Positions 44,815-56,779 are shown, counted from the first letter of the stretch. The stretch: DNA of 64,000 nt from Paracyclopina nana (GCA_019096065.1 JAGUCH010000002.1:7762501-7826500); one strand, 5' to 3'. Made by a program: numbers and translations. Notes: a model not told the origin generated them from the letters alone.

Positions 44815-45978
44815 TCAAGCCTTGTCGCTACACTCCAGTGAATAGGGTGAATCTTGAATGCGACACTGAGGCAAATCATCAGGGTGAAACTCGCCTTTCG
44901 CCGATAGGGTGGCCGCCCTCTTTGACAAAGTCCTTTTATCATAGTAGAGAGGGTTGGCGTATGGAACCACTTTCGGAGGAGAACCCTCATTAAATGATGG
45001 ATATAAAGGTGGCACATCTTTTTGGAAAAAGTAACCTTGGCCATAAACAGCCTCAAAGTCTTTGATTTTTCTGCAATCTTCAGGAGAGTTGCACGTCTTT
45101 TTGTCTATCACCGTCACTAGACAAGTGAATCCAAACAGTGGCTCATAGACAGGCACATCGATGAGAGGTTGAGGATGGTGCAGATGATGAAACTGTTTTC
45201 TACCGATAACCTCATTCCCATTCTTCTCCATTATACGTCTTTTTGTGCCCTTTCTCAGGGATCTTTTTACTTTTCTCTTCTTCCGATATGGATCGTAGGA
45301 GAAGTATGGGAGGTTGACAAATGGATCGGGCTCAGTAAAGACGACACATTCGGTAGGCGTGTAACCCGTCAGCCCTCCATAATGGAAGTGAGAGGGAAAC
45401 ACTGCCACTGGCTGTAGGCCATATGGGACGAGACTGAGGATTTTGTGGTGCTGAATGGGATCGGGAGCATATCCGCCTCCAGGTTGGCCAGGTTTCGGTA
45501 CATAATTGGGGATGATGGGCGGCGGAGGGGTATCGTAGATTATTTCAGGCGGGGATTCTACGATAGTGTATGATTCTTCTTCCAGTTCTTGCAAGTGCTT
45601 TTGCCTCCTCAAGGATGCTAAGAACATGGCTGACAGAATCAGAAGCGGAACTCCAGCCATCAATAAGGGGCTGTTGCCATTGAAAATGCTCGTGGCAGAT
45701 TCAGCAACTATGCCTTCCGCTTGCCTCTTGTGCCTTTTACTATCGGCGGATGGCATTTTGTCCAGAGCTATTGCATTCAGATACTCTCTCGAGTGAATGA
45801 TGTGGAGTATCCTCGTGTAAGGTAGGCCCCTTCCGGTGATTGTCTGCTCACATATTTTTTTCAAGCACTGGACATGTGGGTGAGCATAGTGTCCATAGAA
45901 ATGGTGACTTTGAGCATTAGCACGGATGAGTAGAAGTGAGAACAGCACGAAGAAAACTTTAGCATAATTAGATCTCAT
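44815..45978 (-). CDS. Unrecognised secreted or membrane proprotein
   Basis: 387 aa from the first ATG (45978), intronless. A signal peptide (RSNYAKVFFVLFSLLLIRANA) is followed by a His-rich stretch with two Cys, a furin-like site KRHKRQ (about residue 82), a second hydrophobic segment (SPLLMAGVPLLILSAMFLAS, about 103-122), a Pro-rich part (PPPEI... to YVPKPGQPGG) and a strongly basic patch RKKRKVKRSLRKGTKRR (about 226-242). The C-terminal domain has six Cys, including CLVTVIDKKTCNSPEDC and CRIQDSPYSLEC. No family comes to mind. An arthropod-restricted cell-surface or cuticle-related protein is a guess. Codon use and length support a real gene. Confidence 0.75.
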   Translation of the reverse strand: MRSNYAKVFFVLFSLLLIRANAQSHHFYGHYAHPHVQCLKKICEQTITGRGLPYTRILHIIHSREYLNAIALDKMPSADSKRHKRQAEGIVAESATSIFNGNSPLLMAGVPLLILSAMFLASLRRQKHLQELEEESYTIVESPPEIIYDTPPPPIIPNYVPKPGQPGGGYAPDPIQHHKILSLVPYGLQPVAVFPSHFHYGGLTGYTPTECVVFTEPDPFVNLPYFSYDPYRKKRKVKRSLRKGTKRRIMEKNGNEVIGRKQFHHLHHPQPLIDVPVYEPLFGFTCLVTVIDKKTCNSPEDCRKIKDFEAVYGQGYFFQKDVPPLYPSFNEGSPPKVVPYANPLYYDKRTLSKRAATLSAKGEFHPDDLPQCRIQDSPYSLECSDKA

Positions 45979-47449
45979 TGTGTGCACTACGATGAATAAA
46001 CTGCCCCTTTAAGGAAAAATAAAGGATATATGCGTACGCATTTGTGACGGCTACATCGCGCAGTGTTGCGTTAACAAAGATAACATACGCAAGACACGAA
46101 GGTCTCTGCAGGAACTTTAACAGATATGAAGTGTTGCCATTGCAACGCGCGCATCGAAAGTGTTAAAAAACAGAAAATCACCAGCTAATGAATTAGTTAT
46201 AAAGGGGAAGCATTTTTTTGTCCAAAAATCTAGCTGTAAAATCTTCCAAAAGTAGAGCAATTTTATCTCCGAAAAGTTTAGCTTTACTTTGTCCGACCAG
46301 TTATGCACAGTTGTAATTAGTCCGAACTTGCCTAGTTGTACTATCTCCGAAATTATTTGTTTCGAAATAAAATATCCAAACCATTCTAGTTGTACCTCCG
46401 AATTAAGTTATCCTAATTTGCCTTGTATGGAACTACATCCATCATTATTACAAACCTAGGCCTAAACACAAGTAAACAACAAGTGGCTTTACGAGTTCAG
46501 CTAGGGGCCGAGCAGCGTTCTTAGTGGCAATTTTTGCTATTTTGTCTCATGGTTTTCTGCTTATTTCCAAACAAAACTATCTTTCATCACATTTCTTTGA
46601 TAAAGGGTGAAAACTATTGATTTTGCTCAAAAGGACTAAAATGTGGAGCACTTAATAGGCAAAATTAGATTTGTTTACTTTCAAGTTGGCTCAAAGTCGA
46701 TCTGATTTTTTTAGTATGCGCTGGCGCTTTTCATTAGACTCCTTTCCTTGAGGTGTTTTTCTTGCATTTTCCCAAGGAGCTTGGGGCGTACATGAACAGG
46801 ACTTTCAGAGTTAGTACATCTATAGATAGATTTGGTCAAAGATAGTGTTTTACCTGGCACCAAAAATGAGTCGGACAACAAACAACTAGGCAATTTTTTC
46901 AATTAAAATAAAATAAATGCCACAAATTTTCGGACAAAATGATGGCGCCCAATATAAATCACAATAACTTTTCTCTCTCGAGTAGTTTATAGATGAGATT
47001 TGAATGCTAGTAATAGCAAACAATTGAAATATAACACGAGGAAATCGTGCTTACAAAACTAATGAATTACATAAGGATTTGTGGTGGTCAATTCTCACTA
47101 ACTATATAAACATGCAAAATGCATTGCTACTGCTTATTTAGTAAGCAGCTGATGCATATTGATGGCAGATGTGCCGTTCATCTACTCCCTGCGTCAGTCA
47201 GTCAAAGAGGAAAGCAGTGCAGTTCAGCTGTTCTTCCCATAGGGTGCATGCGCACCAGCAGCAGTTATGCAACCTTGCCATTTGGTTCCATAGAAATATG
47301 TTCCAACGTTTTTCGCTGGGCTGCTAACTCAGGTACATTCATTTTAATCACACTCAACATCCTGCGCCACTACAAACAACGTGCGCCAACAGCACACTCA
47401 CTCAATAAATTCACATTTGGGACACTTGTGAACGCTGCCAAAGACTGAC
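45979..47449. other. Intergenic upstream of the Patched-related gene
   Basis: About 1.5 kb of AT-rich sequence. A degenerate tandem with TCCGAA words occurs at about 46265-46420. TATATAA lies at 47102 and an Inr-like TCAGTCAGTC at about 47190, 250-350 bp before the start codon of the Patched-related gene; either may belong to its promoter. No gene or RNA is recognised. Confidence 0.3.
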
Positions 47450-47859
47450 ATGACGCAAACAACTCACTTAACCAATTTAAGGGAGGAAGTTGCCATGATC
47501 CCGCGGCCTTCAGAGGAGGCCGTGGACTCGGCCACAGCCTACATCAAAAAGGAACCCGATTGCTGCCACCGATGCATCCAACGCTTACAGGTATGTGTGA
47601 TTACGTAATTAGTGCATATGTAAACCTTGACCGTTCATGAATGTAGGAAGCTATAGTGGGAAGCATGGAGAGGTTTTTCTTTTGGTATGGCAAAAGCATA
47701 GCCCAGCGTCCCGGTCTTTTCATCCTGCTTTGCCTTGTCATCACTGGTGTTGCCAGCGTTGGAAACCTAAAAATGCGCATGGAGACCAACGGGCTGAAGC
47801 TGGGCAAAGTCTGCAGAGCCAGCCTACAAATGCAACCAAATCTTAGACAAATTCATTGA
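47450..47859 (+). CDS. Ptr: Patched-related / NPC1-like transporter, 5' part cut by an insertion
   Basis: Exons 47450-47590 and 47647 onwards (phase 0). Encodes MTQTTHLTNLREEVAMIPRP, a cytosolic N-terminus with CCHRC, then EAIVGSMERFFFWYGKSIAQ, the first membrane helix (PGLFILLCLVITGVASVGNL) and METNGLKL, the start of the first extracellular loop. At 47802 a 14.5-kb repeat element interrupts the exon. Translation would run into the element and stop at 47857-47859. The remaining exon resumes after 62321 (LKL|WIPKDSS), exactly where families of this type continue. The copy in this assembly therefore looks disrupted unless another allele exists. Function by family: RND-type, sterol-sensing-domain transporter of the Patched-related group. 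Confidence 0.75.
47795..47802 (+). repeat. Left target-site duplication TGAAGCTG
   Basis: TGAAGCTG precedes the element start (GGCAAAG) and recurs right after its end at 62314-62321. Joining the flanks at one copy restores a continuous coding exon (AAG CTG TGG ATC). The duplication could be read as 9 bp because a C precedes both copies. Confidence 0.85.
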
Positions 47860-47915
47860 ATAAGCAGGTTCCACACAGCCTACTTGTACCAATCAAGTAA
47901 GTATGTTTTCTGTGA
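47803..47915 (+). repeat. Left terminal inverted repeat (unique outer part)
   Basis: Matches the reverse complement of about 62199-62313 with a few substitutions and small indels. It contains a perfect donor-like AA|GTAAGTATG (from 47897) and an in-frame TGA (47857) when read on from the interrupted exon. Confidence 0.85.
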
Positions 47916-49682
47916 CCAGTGTGTTCACTGTGAACAGTGTGATCAGAGTGAACAGAGCGAACAAAGTGATCAGTGTGTTCATGTGTGACCAGTGTGGTCA
48001 CTGTGAACAGTGTGATCAGGGTGAACAAAGTGATCGGTGTGTTCGTGCGACCAATTTTTTCACTGTGAACAGAGTGAACAAAGTGATCGGTGTGTTCATG
48101 TGTGACCAGTGTGTTCATTGTGAACAGTGTGATCAGAGTGAACAAATTGAACAAAGTGATCAGTGTGTTCATGTGTGACCAGTGTGTTCATTGTGAACAG
48201 TGTGATCAGAGTGAACAAAGTGATTGGTGTGTTCTTTGTTAGCATTGTGTTCACTGTGAACAGTGTGATCAGAGTGAACAGAGTGAACAAAGTTATCAGT
48301 GTGTTTGTGTGTGACCAGTGTGTTCACTTAGAACAGTGTGAACAGAGTGAACAGAGTGAACAAAGTGAACAGAGTGAACAAAGTGAACAGAGTGAACAAA
48401 GTGAACAGAGTGAACAAAGTGAACAGAGTGAACAAAGTGAACAGAGTGAACAAAGTGAACAGAGTGAACAAAGTGAACAGAGTGAACAAAGTGAACAGAG
48501 TGAACAAAGTGAACAGAGTGAACAAAGTGAACAGAGTGAACAGAGTGAACAAAGTGAACAGAGTGAACAAAGTGAACAGAGTGAACAAAGTGAACAGAGT
48601 GAACAAAGTGAACAGAGTGAACAAAGTGAACAGAGTGAACAAAGTGAACAGAGTGAACAAAGTGAACAGAGTGAACAAAGTGAACAGAGTGAACAAAGTG
48701 AACAGAGTGAACAAAGTGAACAGAGTGAACAAAGTGAACAGAGTGAACAAAGTGAACAGAGTGAACAAAGTGAACAGAGTGAACAAAGTGAACAGAGTGA
48801 ACAAAGTGAACAGAGTGAACAAAGTGAACAGAGTGAACAAAGTGAACAGAGTGAACAAAGTGAACAGAGTGAACAAAGTGAACAGAGTGAACAAAGTGAA
48901 CAGAGTGAACAAAGTGAACAGAGTGAACAAAGTGAACAGAGTGAACAAAGTGAACAGATTGAACAAAGTGATCAGTGTGGTCACTGTGAACAGTGTGAAC
49001 AGAGTGAACAAAGTGATCGGTGTTTTCTTTGTAAGCAGTGTGTTCATTGTGAACAGTGTGAACAGAGTGAACAAAGAAATCAGTAATCAGTGTGTGTTAT
49101 CTGCGATTGGTGTGTTCTTTGTTAGCACTGTGTTCACTGTGAACAGTGTGATCAGAGTGAACAGAGCGAACAAAGTTATCAGTGTGTTCGTGTGTGACCA
49201 GTGTGTTCACTGTGAACAGTGTGATCAGAGTGAACAGAGCGAACAAAGTGATCAGTGTGTTCATGTGTGACCAGTGTGTTCACTGTGAACAGTGTGATCA
49301 GGGTGAACAAAGTGATCGGTGTGTTCGTGTGACCAATTTTTTCACTGTGAACAGTGTGAACAGAGTGAACAAAGTGATCGGTGTGTTCTTTGTGAGCAGT
49401 GTGTTCATTGTGAACAGTGTGAACAGAGTGAACAAAGTAATCAGTGTGTTTGTGTGACCAATTTGTTCACTGTGAACAGTGTGAACAGAGTGAACAAAGT
49501 GATCGGTGTGTTCTTTGTGAGCAGTGTGTTCATTGTGAACAGTGTGAACAGAGTGAACAAAGTAATCAGTATGTTCGTGTAACCAATTTGTTCACTGTGA
49601 ACAGTGTGAACAGAGTGAACAAAGTGATCGGTGTGTTCTTTGTGAGCAGTGAGTTCACTGTGAACAGAGTGATTATAAGTAA
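47916..49682 (+). repeat. Minisatellite A, left arm (GTGAACAGA/GTGAACAAA family)
   Basis: A 9-bp-based array of GTGAACAGN, GTGATCAGN and GTGTTCANT words, arranged in higher-order blocks of about 40-120 bp. The inverted counterpart is at 60645-62205. A homogeneous 18-bp block lies inside it. Confidence 0.9.
48338..48966 (+). repeat. Homogenised 18-bp block (GTGAACAGAGTGAACAAA)n
   Basis: About 35 near-identical copies of GTGAACAGAGTGAACAAA, with one doubled GTGAACAGA near 48540 and one AGATTG variant at the end. It is absent from the right arm. All three frames stay open, which yields false EQSEQS and VNRVNK proteins. Confidence 0.95.
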
Positions 49683-49997
49683 CGTGAATAATATGCCATG
49701 AGAGGGACAAACTTGTTCGCTAAATGGAATTTTTTAGGCAAGTTTATTTGGAAAAACTGTTGCGCTCAAAACTTGTCACGTGACCACAAGCAGCAATTTG
49801 ATTGGCTGATCAGAGTAGGCAAAGTTTTTCATTTTTGTCTCTAGATTCCAAAACTGCAAATAAATCAAAAATTGGAGCATTTTTTTAATTTTAGCATGCT
49901 TACCGAGTTTACGAAAAGTGGCAGTTGCCAGATAACCAGCGCACAGAAATCCCGAAATCACACATAGCAAATAACAGCCTCATCAGCCATAGGAACA

Positions 49998-50195
49998 CAC
50001 AGAGATCACCTCACTCACCTCACAATCCTCACCCACCTCATCAGCCTCACTCACCTCATCAACCTCACAATCCTCACCCACCTCACAATCCTCACCCACC
50101 TCATCAACATCACAATCCGGCCTAACCCACCTCATAAACCTCACCCACCTCATCAACCTCACTCACCTCATCAACCTCACTCACCTCATCAACCT
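49998..50195 (+). repeat. CCTCAC/CCTCATCAA microsatellite, left arm
   Basis: Tandem CACCTCACTCACCTCATCAA and CACAATCCTCACC units over about 200 bp. A short inverted match (GAGGTGAGTGAGGTTGATGA) sits at 60308-60352 in the right arm. Confidence 0.85.
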
Positions 50196-50860
50196 CGGAC
50201 TTGGACTTGTAATAAACCTTGTAGAGGAGGTTGCCCTGACTTCACAGGTTCAAATTGGAGCCAGAAATCTGGTCTAGAACCGGAGATATCGCTCGCCAAA
50301 GATTACCGCGAAATAGTAGCCTGACTGATGAGTTTTACGGAGGCTTCTAGCTGAGATACCTTGTTTACTATTTAATAAAAAGTGTTCAGTTTGGCCTCCC
50401 ATTTCCAAAACTGTAAAGAGCTATAAAGTCGGGGCATTTTTCAAATTTTGGCATTGATTTGACGGATGAAACGCAGCCTTATGTACTACGTACTACATAG
50501 GGCTTTTCGTTCAGAACTAGCGGCAGTAAAAGTGGAAATATCAATTTTTCTATGAAGTAAAAGTAGTTTCTGCTGAGTCTCAGGATTCCAAAAATGTAAA
50601 CAGATTTAAGATCGGACAACTATGAGCGGAGATAGCGCTGAGCGCTCAGCAGTACAGAACTTCGTTAACAAAAATGCGCTGAGGGACTTTGAGTACTAAT
50701 AATTGTTATAGAGAATGTCAAGACGAATTCATAGCCGCAAAAAGTAGTGAGCTGGGACGCTCCGTTGCGGAGATATGGCTCCCCGAAGTTTACTACATAG
50801 AGGCTTTGTTTACTTTTCATTTTGGGCCCGAATTTGGCTTGTTTTGGGGGCTAAAACTAC
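50196..50860 (+). repeat. Spacer family E, left arm (direct orientation)
   Basis: It contains AAAAAGTGTTCAGTTTGG, CCAAAACTGTAAAGAGCTA, CTGGTCTAGAACCGGAGATA and CGCAAAAAGTAGTGAGCTGG, all of which recur in the same orientation at 59100-60250, unlike the arrays, which are inverted. A smaller related piece lies at about 49790-49920. Confidence 0.75.
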
Positions 50861-51059
50861 TCGAAATGGGCAGTGGCCAGATATCCAGCGCACAGAATCC
50901 CCGAAATAGGCACGCCCGCATTCATTGAGCATCACAAATGCAAGAAGTCACAGCACACAGAATGCCCGAAATGGGCTCGCCCGCAACTGAGCATCACAAA
51001 AAGGAAACACAGGAATCCCAAGAAAAACGGGCTAACCCAGCGCCACCAAAAGCTTACCG

Positions 51060-52830
51060 GGCGCGCGCTAGCGGTTGCGAGGGCCCTCAAACAATAAAAA
51101 AAACTTTGTCTTTCCTTCCGCGTCCTCACTGTGCTCACCCAGAGCCGCTTGAAGCGACCCGGGCTGGCGTCCTCACCAAACGCCGACCAAAGCTTCCCGG
51201 GCGCGCGTGCGCGCGAGGGACCTGTAGCAAAAAAAAACTTGGTCTTTCCTTTCGCGTCCTCACTGTGCTCACCCAGACCCGCTGGAAGCGAGCCCGGCCG
51301 GCGTGCGCACCCAACGCCGACCAATGCTTCCCGGGCGCGCGCGCACGAGGGACCTGTAGCAACAAAAAAACTTGGTCTTTCCTTTCGCGTCCTCACTGTG
51401 CTCACCCAGACCCGCTGGAAGCGAGCCGGGCCGGCGTGCGCACCCAACGCCGACCAAAGCTTCCCGGGCGCACGCGCACGAGGGACCTGTAGCAACAAAA
51501 AAACTTGGTCTTTCCTTTCGCGTCCTCACTGTGCTCACCCAGACCCGCTGGAAGCGAGCCGGGCCGGCGTGCGCACCCAACGCCGACCAAAGCTTCCGGG
51601 GCGCGCGCGCGCGAGGGACATGTAGCAAAAAAAAAACTTGGTCTTTCCTTTCGCGTCCTCACTGTGCTCACCCAGACCCGCTGGAAGCGAGCCGGGCCGG
51701 CGTGCTCACCCTACGCAAGCAAAAGCTTCCCGCGCGAGCGCGCGCCCGGCGCTCTAGCGAAAAAAAAACTTGGTCTTTCCTTTCGCGTCCTCACTGTGCT
51801 CACCCAGACCCGCTGGAAGCGAGCCGGGCCGGCGTGCGCACCCTACGCAAGCCAAAGCTTCCCGGGCGCGCGCGAGGGAGCTCTAGCGAAAAAAAAACTT
51901 GGTCTTTCCTTTCGCGTCCTCACTGTGCTCACCCAGACCCGCTGGAAGCGAGCCGGGCCGGCGTGCGCACCCAACGCCGACCAAAGCTTCCCGGGCGCGC
52001 GCGCGCGAGGGACCTGCAGCAACAAAAAAACTTAGTCTTTCCTTTCGCGTCCTCACTGTGCTCACCCAGACCCGCTGGAAGCGAGCCGGGCCGGCGTGCG
52101 CACCCAACGCCGACCAAAGCTTCCCGGGCGCGCGCGCGCGAGGGACCTGCAGCAACAAAAAAACTTAGTCTTTCCTTTCGCGTCCTCACTGTGCTCACCC
52201 AGACCCGCTGGAAGCGAGCCGGGCCGGCGTGCTCACCCTACGCAAGCAAAAGCTTCCCGCGCGAGCGCGCGCCCGGCGCTCTAGCGAAAAAAAAACTTGG
52301 TCTTTCCTTTCGCGTCCTCACTGTGCTCACCCAGACCCGCTGGAAGCGAGCCGGGCCGGCGTGCTCACCCTACGCAAGCCAAAGCTTCCCGGGCGCGCGC
52401 GAGGGAGCTCTAGCGAAAAAAAAACTTGGTCTTTCCTTTCGCGTCCTCACTGTGCTCACCCAGACCAGCTGGAAGCGAGCCGGGCCGGCGTGCTCACCCT
52501 ACGCAAGCCAAAGCTTCCCGGGCGCGCGCGAGGGAGCTCTAGCGAAAAAAAAACTTGGTCTTTCCTTTCGCGTCCTCACTGTGCTCACTCAGACCAGCTG
52601 GAAGCGAGCCGGGCCGGCGTGCGCACCCAACGCTGACCAAAGCTTCCCGGGCGCGCGCGCGCGAGGGACCTGCAGCAACAAAAAAACTTAGTCTTTCCTT
52701 TCGCGTCCTCACTGTGCTCACCCAGACCCGCTGGAAGCGAGCCGGGCCGGCGTGCGCACCCAACGCCAGCCAAAGATTCTCGGGCGCGCGAGAGCAGTCG
52801 CGAGGACCCTCTAGCAACAAAAAAAACATT
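51060..52830 (+). repeat. GC-rich 133-bp tandem array, left arm (about 13 copies)
   Basis: Each unit carries CTTTCCTTTCGCGTCCTCAC, TGTGCTCACCCAGACCCGCT, GGAAGCGAGCCGGGCCGGCG, AAGCTTCCCGGGCGCGCGCG and a poly(A) run. Two subtypes alternate: CAACGCCGACC with GGGACCTG, and CTACGCAAGC with GAGCTCTAGCG. It is very CpG-rich compared with the AT-rich surroundings. Long overlapping ORFs in it are artefacts of stop-poor GC repeats. The inverted counterpart is at 56780-58365. Confidence 0.92.
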
Positions 52831-52894
52831 GACTTTCCTTCTTGCCTGTATAAAATATGTAATTTTTATCAGTGAATGGTCACATAACCGGAGT

Positions 52895-55285
52895 TTCGCA
52901 CTAGGAGACTAGTTCTGTCAAAACTAGATGAACAGGCCAAACATTACGCGAAATATTGCTTCTAGCTCAAAAAAGTGGCCAAAAAATATGCTACATTTCA
53001 GCATTTTGCACTGGAAGACTAGTCTGGTCAAAACTAGGTGAAACAAAGACCAAAGTTTGGCCTTTGTCAAAAAATGCAATTTCACTCTGGCAATTTTTCA
53101 CGTTACGCGAGTTCCGCTCCTAGCTCAAAAAAGTTGCCAGAAAATATGCAAGTTTCAGTTTGTCTTTGCACTAGGAGACTAGTCCTGTCAAAACTAGGTG
53201 AAACAAAGACCAAAGTTTGGCCTTTGTCAAAAAATGCAATTTCACTCTGGCAATTTTTCACGTTACGTGAGTTTCGCTCTCAGTTCAAAAAAGTCGCCAA
53301 AAAATATGCTAGTTTCAGTTAGTTTTTGCACTAGGAGACTAGTCTGGTCAAAACTAGGAGAAGCAAAGGCTTAATTGGCCTTTGTCAAAAAATGCAATTT
53401 TGCACCAGTAATTACTCACGTTACGCGAGTTTCGCTCCCAGTTCAAAAAAGTTGCCAAAAAATATGCTAGTTTCAGTTAGTTTTTGCACTAGGAGACTAG
53501 TCTGGTCAAAACTAGGAGAAGCAAAGGCTTAATTTTGGCCTTTGTCAAAAAATGCTATTTTGCTCCAATAGTTATTCACGTTACGCGAGTTTCGCTCCCA
53601 GTTCAAAAAAGTCGCCAAAAAATATGCTAGTTTCAGTTAGTTTTTGCACTAGGAGACTAGTCTGGTCAAAACTAGGAGAAGCAAAGGCTTAATTTTGGCC
53701 TTTGTCAAAAAATGCAATTTTGCTCCAATAGTTATTCACGTTACGCGAGTTTCGCTCCCAGTTCAAAAAAGTCGCCAAAAAATATGCTAGTTTCAGTTAG
53801 TTTTTGCACTAGGAGACTAGTCTGGTCAAAACTAGGTGAAGCAAAGGCTTAATTTTGGCCTTTGTCAAAAAATGCAATTTTGCTCCAGTAATTATTCACG
53901 TTACACGAGTTTCGCTCTCAGTTCAAAAAAGTCGCCAAAAATTATGCTAGTTTCAGTTAGTTTTTGCACTAGGAGACTAGTCTGGTCAAAACTAGGTGAA
54001 GCAAAGGCTTAATTTTGGCCTTTGTCAAAAAATGCAATTTCACTTTGGCAATTTTTCACGTTACGCGAGTTCCGCTCCTAGCTCAAAAAAGTTGCCAAAA
54101 AATATGCTAATTTCAGTTAGTTTTGGCACTAGGAGACTAGTCCTGTCAAAACTAGGTGAAACAAAGACCAAAGTTTGGCCTTTGTCAAAAAATGCAATTT
54201 AACTCTGGCAATTTTTCACGTTACGCGAGTTCCGCTCCTAGCTCAAAAAAGTTGCCAAAAAATATGCTAATTTCAGTTAGTTTTGGCACTAGGAGACTAG
54301 TCTGGTCAAAACTAGGTGAAGCAAAGGCTTAATTTTGGCCTTTGTCAAAAAATGCAATTTTGCTCCAGTAATTATTCACGTTACACGAGTTTCGCTCTCA
54401 GTTCAAAAAAGTCGCCAAAAATTATGCTAGTTTCAGTTAGTTTTTGCACTAGGAGACTAGTCTGGTCAAAACTAGGAGAAGCAAAGGCTTAATTTTGGCC
54501 TTTGTCAAAAAATGCAATTTTGCACCAGTAATTACTCACGTTACGCGAGTTTCGCTCCCAGTTCAAAAAAGTTGCCAAAAAATATGCTAGTTTCAGTTAG
54601 TTTTTGCACTAGGAGACTAGTCTGGTCAAAACTAGGAGAAGCAAAGGCTTAATTTTGGCCTTTGTCAAAAAATGCAATTTTGCTCCAATAGTTATTCACG
54701 TTACGCGAGTTTCGCTCCCAGTTCAAAAAAGTCGCCAAAAAATATGCTAGTTTCAGTTAGTTTTTGCACTAGGAGACTAGTCTGGTCAAAACTAGGAGAA
54801 GCAAAGGCTTAATTTTGGCCTTTGTCAAAAAATGCAATTTTGCTCCAGTAATTATTCACGTTACGCGAGTTTCGCTCCCAGTTCAAAAAAGTCGCCAAAA
54901 AATATGCTAGTTTCAGTTAGTTTTTGCACTAGGAGACTAGTCTGGTCAAAACTAGGTGAAGCAAAGGCTTAATTTTGGCCTTTGTCAAAAAATGCAATTT
55001 CACTTTGGCAATTTTTCACGTTACGCGAGTTCCGCTCCTAGCTCAAAAAAGTTGCCAAAAATATGCTAATTTCAGTTAGTTTTGGCACAGGGAGACTAGT
55101 CCTGTCAAAACTAGGTGAAACAAAGACCAAAGTTTGGCCTTTGTCAAAAAGTGCAATTTTGCTCATGCAATTATTCACGTTACGCGAATTCCGCTCCTAG
55201 CTCAAAAAAGTTGCCAAAAAAAAAATGCTAGTTTCTGTTAGCATTTTGCACTAGGAGACTAGTCATGTGAAAACTAGGTGAAAAA
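52895..55285 (+). repeat. Core array 1, about 160-bp unit (about 15-16 copies)
   Basis: The unit contains GCACTAGGAGACTAGTCTGG, TTTTGGCCTTTGTCAAAAAA and TTCACGTTACGCGAGTTTCG. Copies recur every 159-161 bp. It has no inverted partner elsewhere in the element, so it belongs to the asymmetric core. Confidence 0.9.
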
Positions 55286-55289
55286 AAAG

Positions 55290-56770
55290 CAAAACTTGCG
55301 CATCGCAGTATACTTCTGCTTAACTGCAGGGGAAAACGCGAAATTCTTGACCTAGTCAAATTTGAGTCAAAATGTCAGTTGCAGCTGTTACTTTGAGGCA
55401 AGTTGACCCTAAATGTGAGGCAAAGTAAAATATTTGACTCATTTTGAATTCGCAAGAGCGAAAACTTGCGCATTGCAGTAAACTGCTACTAAGCAGCAAA
55501 GAAGACACGTAATTCTTGCCCTAGTCTTTGAGTCAAAATGTCAGTTGCAGCTGTTACTTTGAGGCAAGTTGACCCTAAATGTGAGGCAAAGTAAAATATT
55601 TGACTCATTTTGAATTCGCAAAAGCGAAAACTTGCGCACCATGGTATGCTTCTGCTAAACTGCAAGGAAAACGCGAAATTCTTGCCCTAGTCAAATTTGA
55701 GTCAAAATGTCAGTTGCAGCTGTTACTTTGAGGCAAGTTGACCCTAAATGTGAGGCAAAGTAAAATATTTGACTCATTTTGAATTCGCATTCGCGAAAGC
55801 GAAAACTTGCGCACCGTGGTATACTGCTACTAAGCTGCAAAGAAAACACGAAATTCTTGACCTAGTCAAATTTGAGTCAAAATGTCAGTTGCAGCTGTTA
55901 CATTGAGGCAAGTTGACCCTAAATGTGAGGCAAAGTAAAATATTTGACTCATTTTGAATTCGCATTCGCGAAAGCGAAAACTTGCGCACCGTGGTATACT
56001 TCTGCTAAACTGCAAGGAAAACGCAAAATTCTTGACCTAGTCAAATTTGAGTCAAAATGTCAGTTGCAGCTGTTACTTTGAGGCAAGTTGACCCTAAATG
56101 TGAGGCAAAGTAAAATATTTGACTCATTTTGAATTCGCATTCGCGAAAGCGAAAACTTGCGCACCGTGGTATACTTCTGCTAAACTGCAAGGAAAACGCA
56201 AAATTCTTGACCTAGTCAAATTTGAGTCAAAATGTCAGTTGCAGCTGTTACTTTGAGGCAAGTTGACCCTAAATGTGAGGCAAAGTAAAATATTTGACTC
56301 ATTTTGAATTCGCAAAAGCGAAAACTTGCGCACCGTGGTACACTTCTGCTAAACTGCAAAGAAGACACATAATTCTTGCCCTAGTCAAATTTGAGTCAAA
56401 ATGTCAGTTGCAGTTGTTACTTTGAGGCAAGTTGACCCTAAATGTGAGGCAAAGTAAAATATTTGACTCATTTTGAATTCGCAAAAGCGAAAACTTGCGC
56501 ACCGTGGTATACTGCTACTAAGCTGCAAAGAAAACACGAAATTCTTGACCTAGTCAAATTTGAGTCAAAATGTCAGTTGCAGCTGTTACATTGAGGCAAG
56601 TTGACCCTAAATGTGAGGCAAAGTAAAATATTTGAGTCATTTTGAATTCGAACAAGCGAAAACTTGCGCACCGTGGTATACTGCTACTAAGCTGCAAAAA
56701 ACGAAATTCTTGACCTAGTCTTTGAGTCAAAATGTCAAAATGTAAGCTGTTACTTTTGACTCAATTTGAA
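55290..56770 (+). repeat. Core array 2, about 163-176-bp unit (about 9 copies)
   Basis: The unit contains GCGAAAACTTGCGCACCGTG, GAGTCAAAATGTCAGTTGCA and GTTGACCCTAAATGTGAGGC. Units differ by small indels; the last one (about 56720) is degenerate and merges into the GC-rich array. It is present once only. Confidence 0.9.
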
Positions 56771-56779
56771 TTCGCAAGA

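Noticed and set aside
47119-47448. 109-aa ORF upstream of the Patched-related start
   Set aside because: Composition is not protein-like and it lies in the presumed promoter/5' UTR.
48338-48966. CRISPR-like array
   Set aside because: Units abut without unique spacers and the genome is eukaryotic.
48163-49270. Long ORFs encoding EQSEQS..., VNRVNK... and TLFTLFT... proteins
   Set aside because: The 18-bp unit is a multiple of 3 and stop-free in several frames on both strands. The proteins are artefacts of the minisatellite.
51372-52691. ORFs up to 439 aa in the GC-rich arrays (both arms, both strands)
   Set aside because: They simply repeat the 133-bp unit in shifting frames, with mutually overlapping antisense ORFs. 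GC-rich DNA lacks stops by chance.
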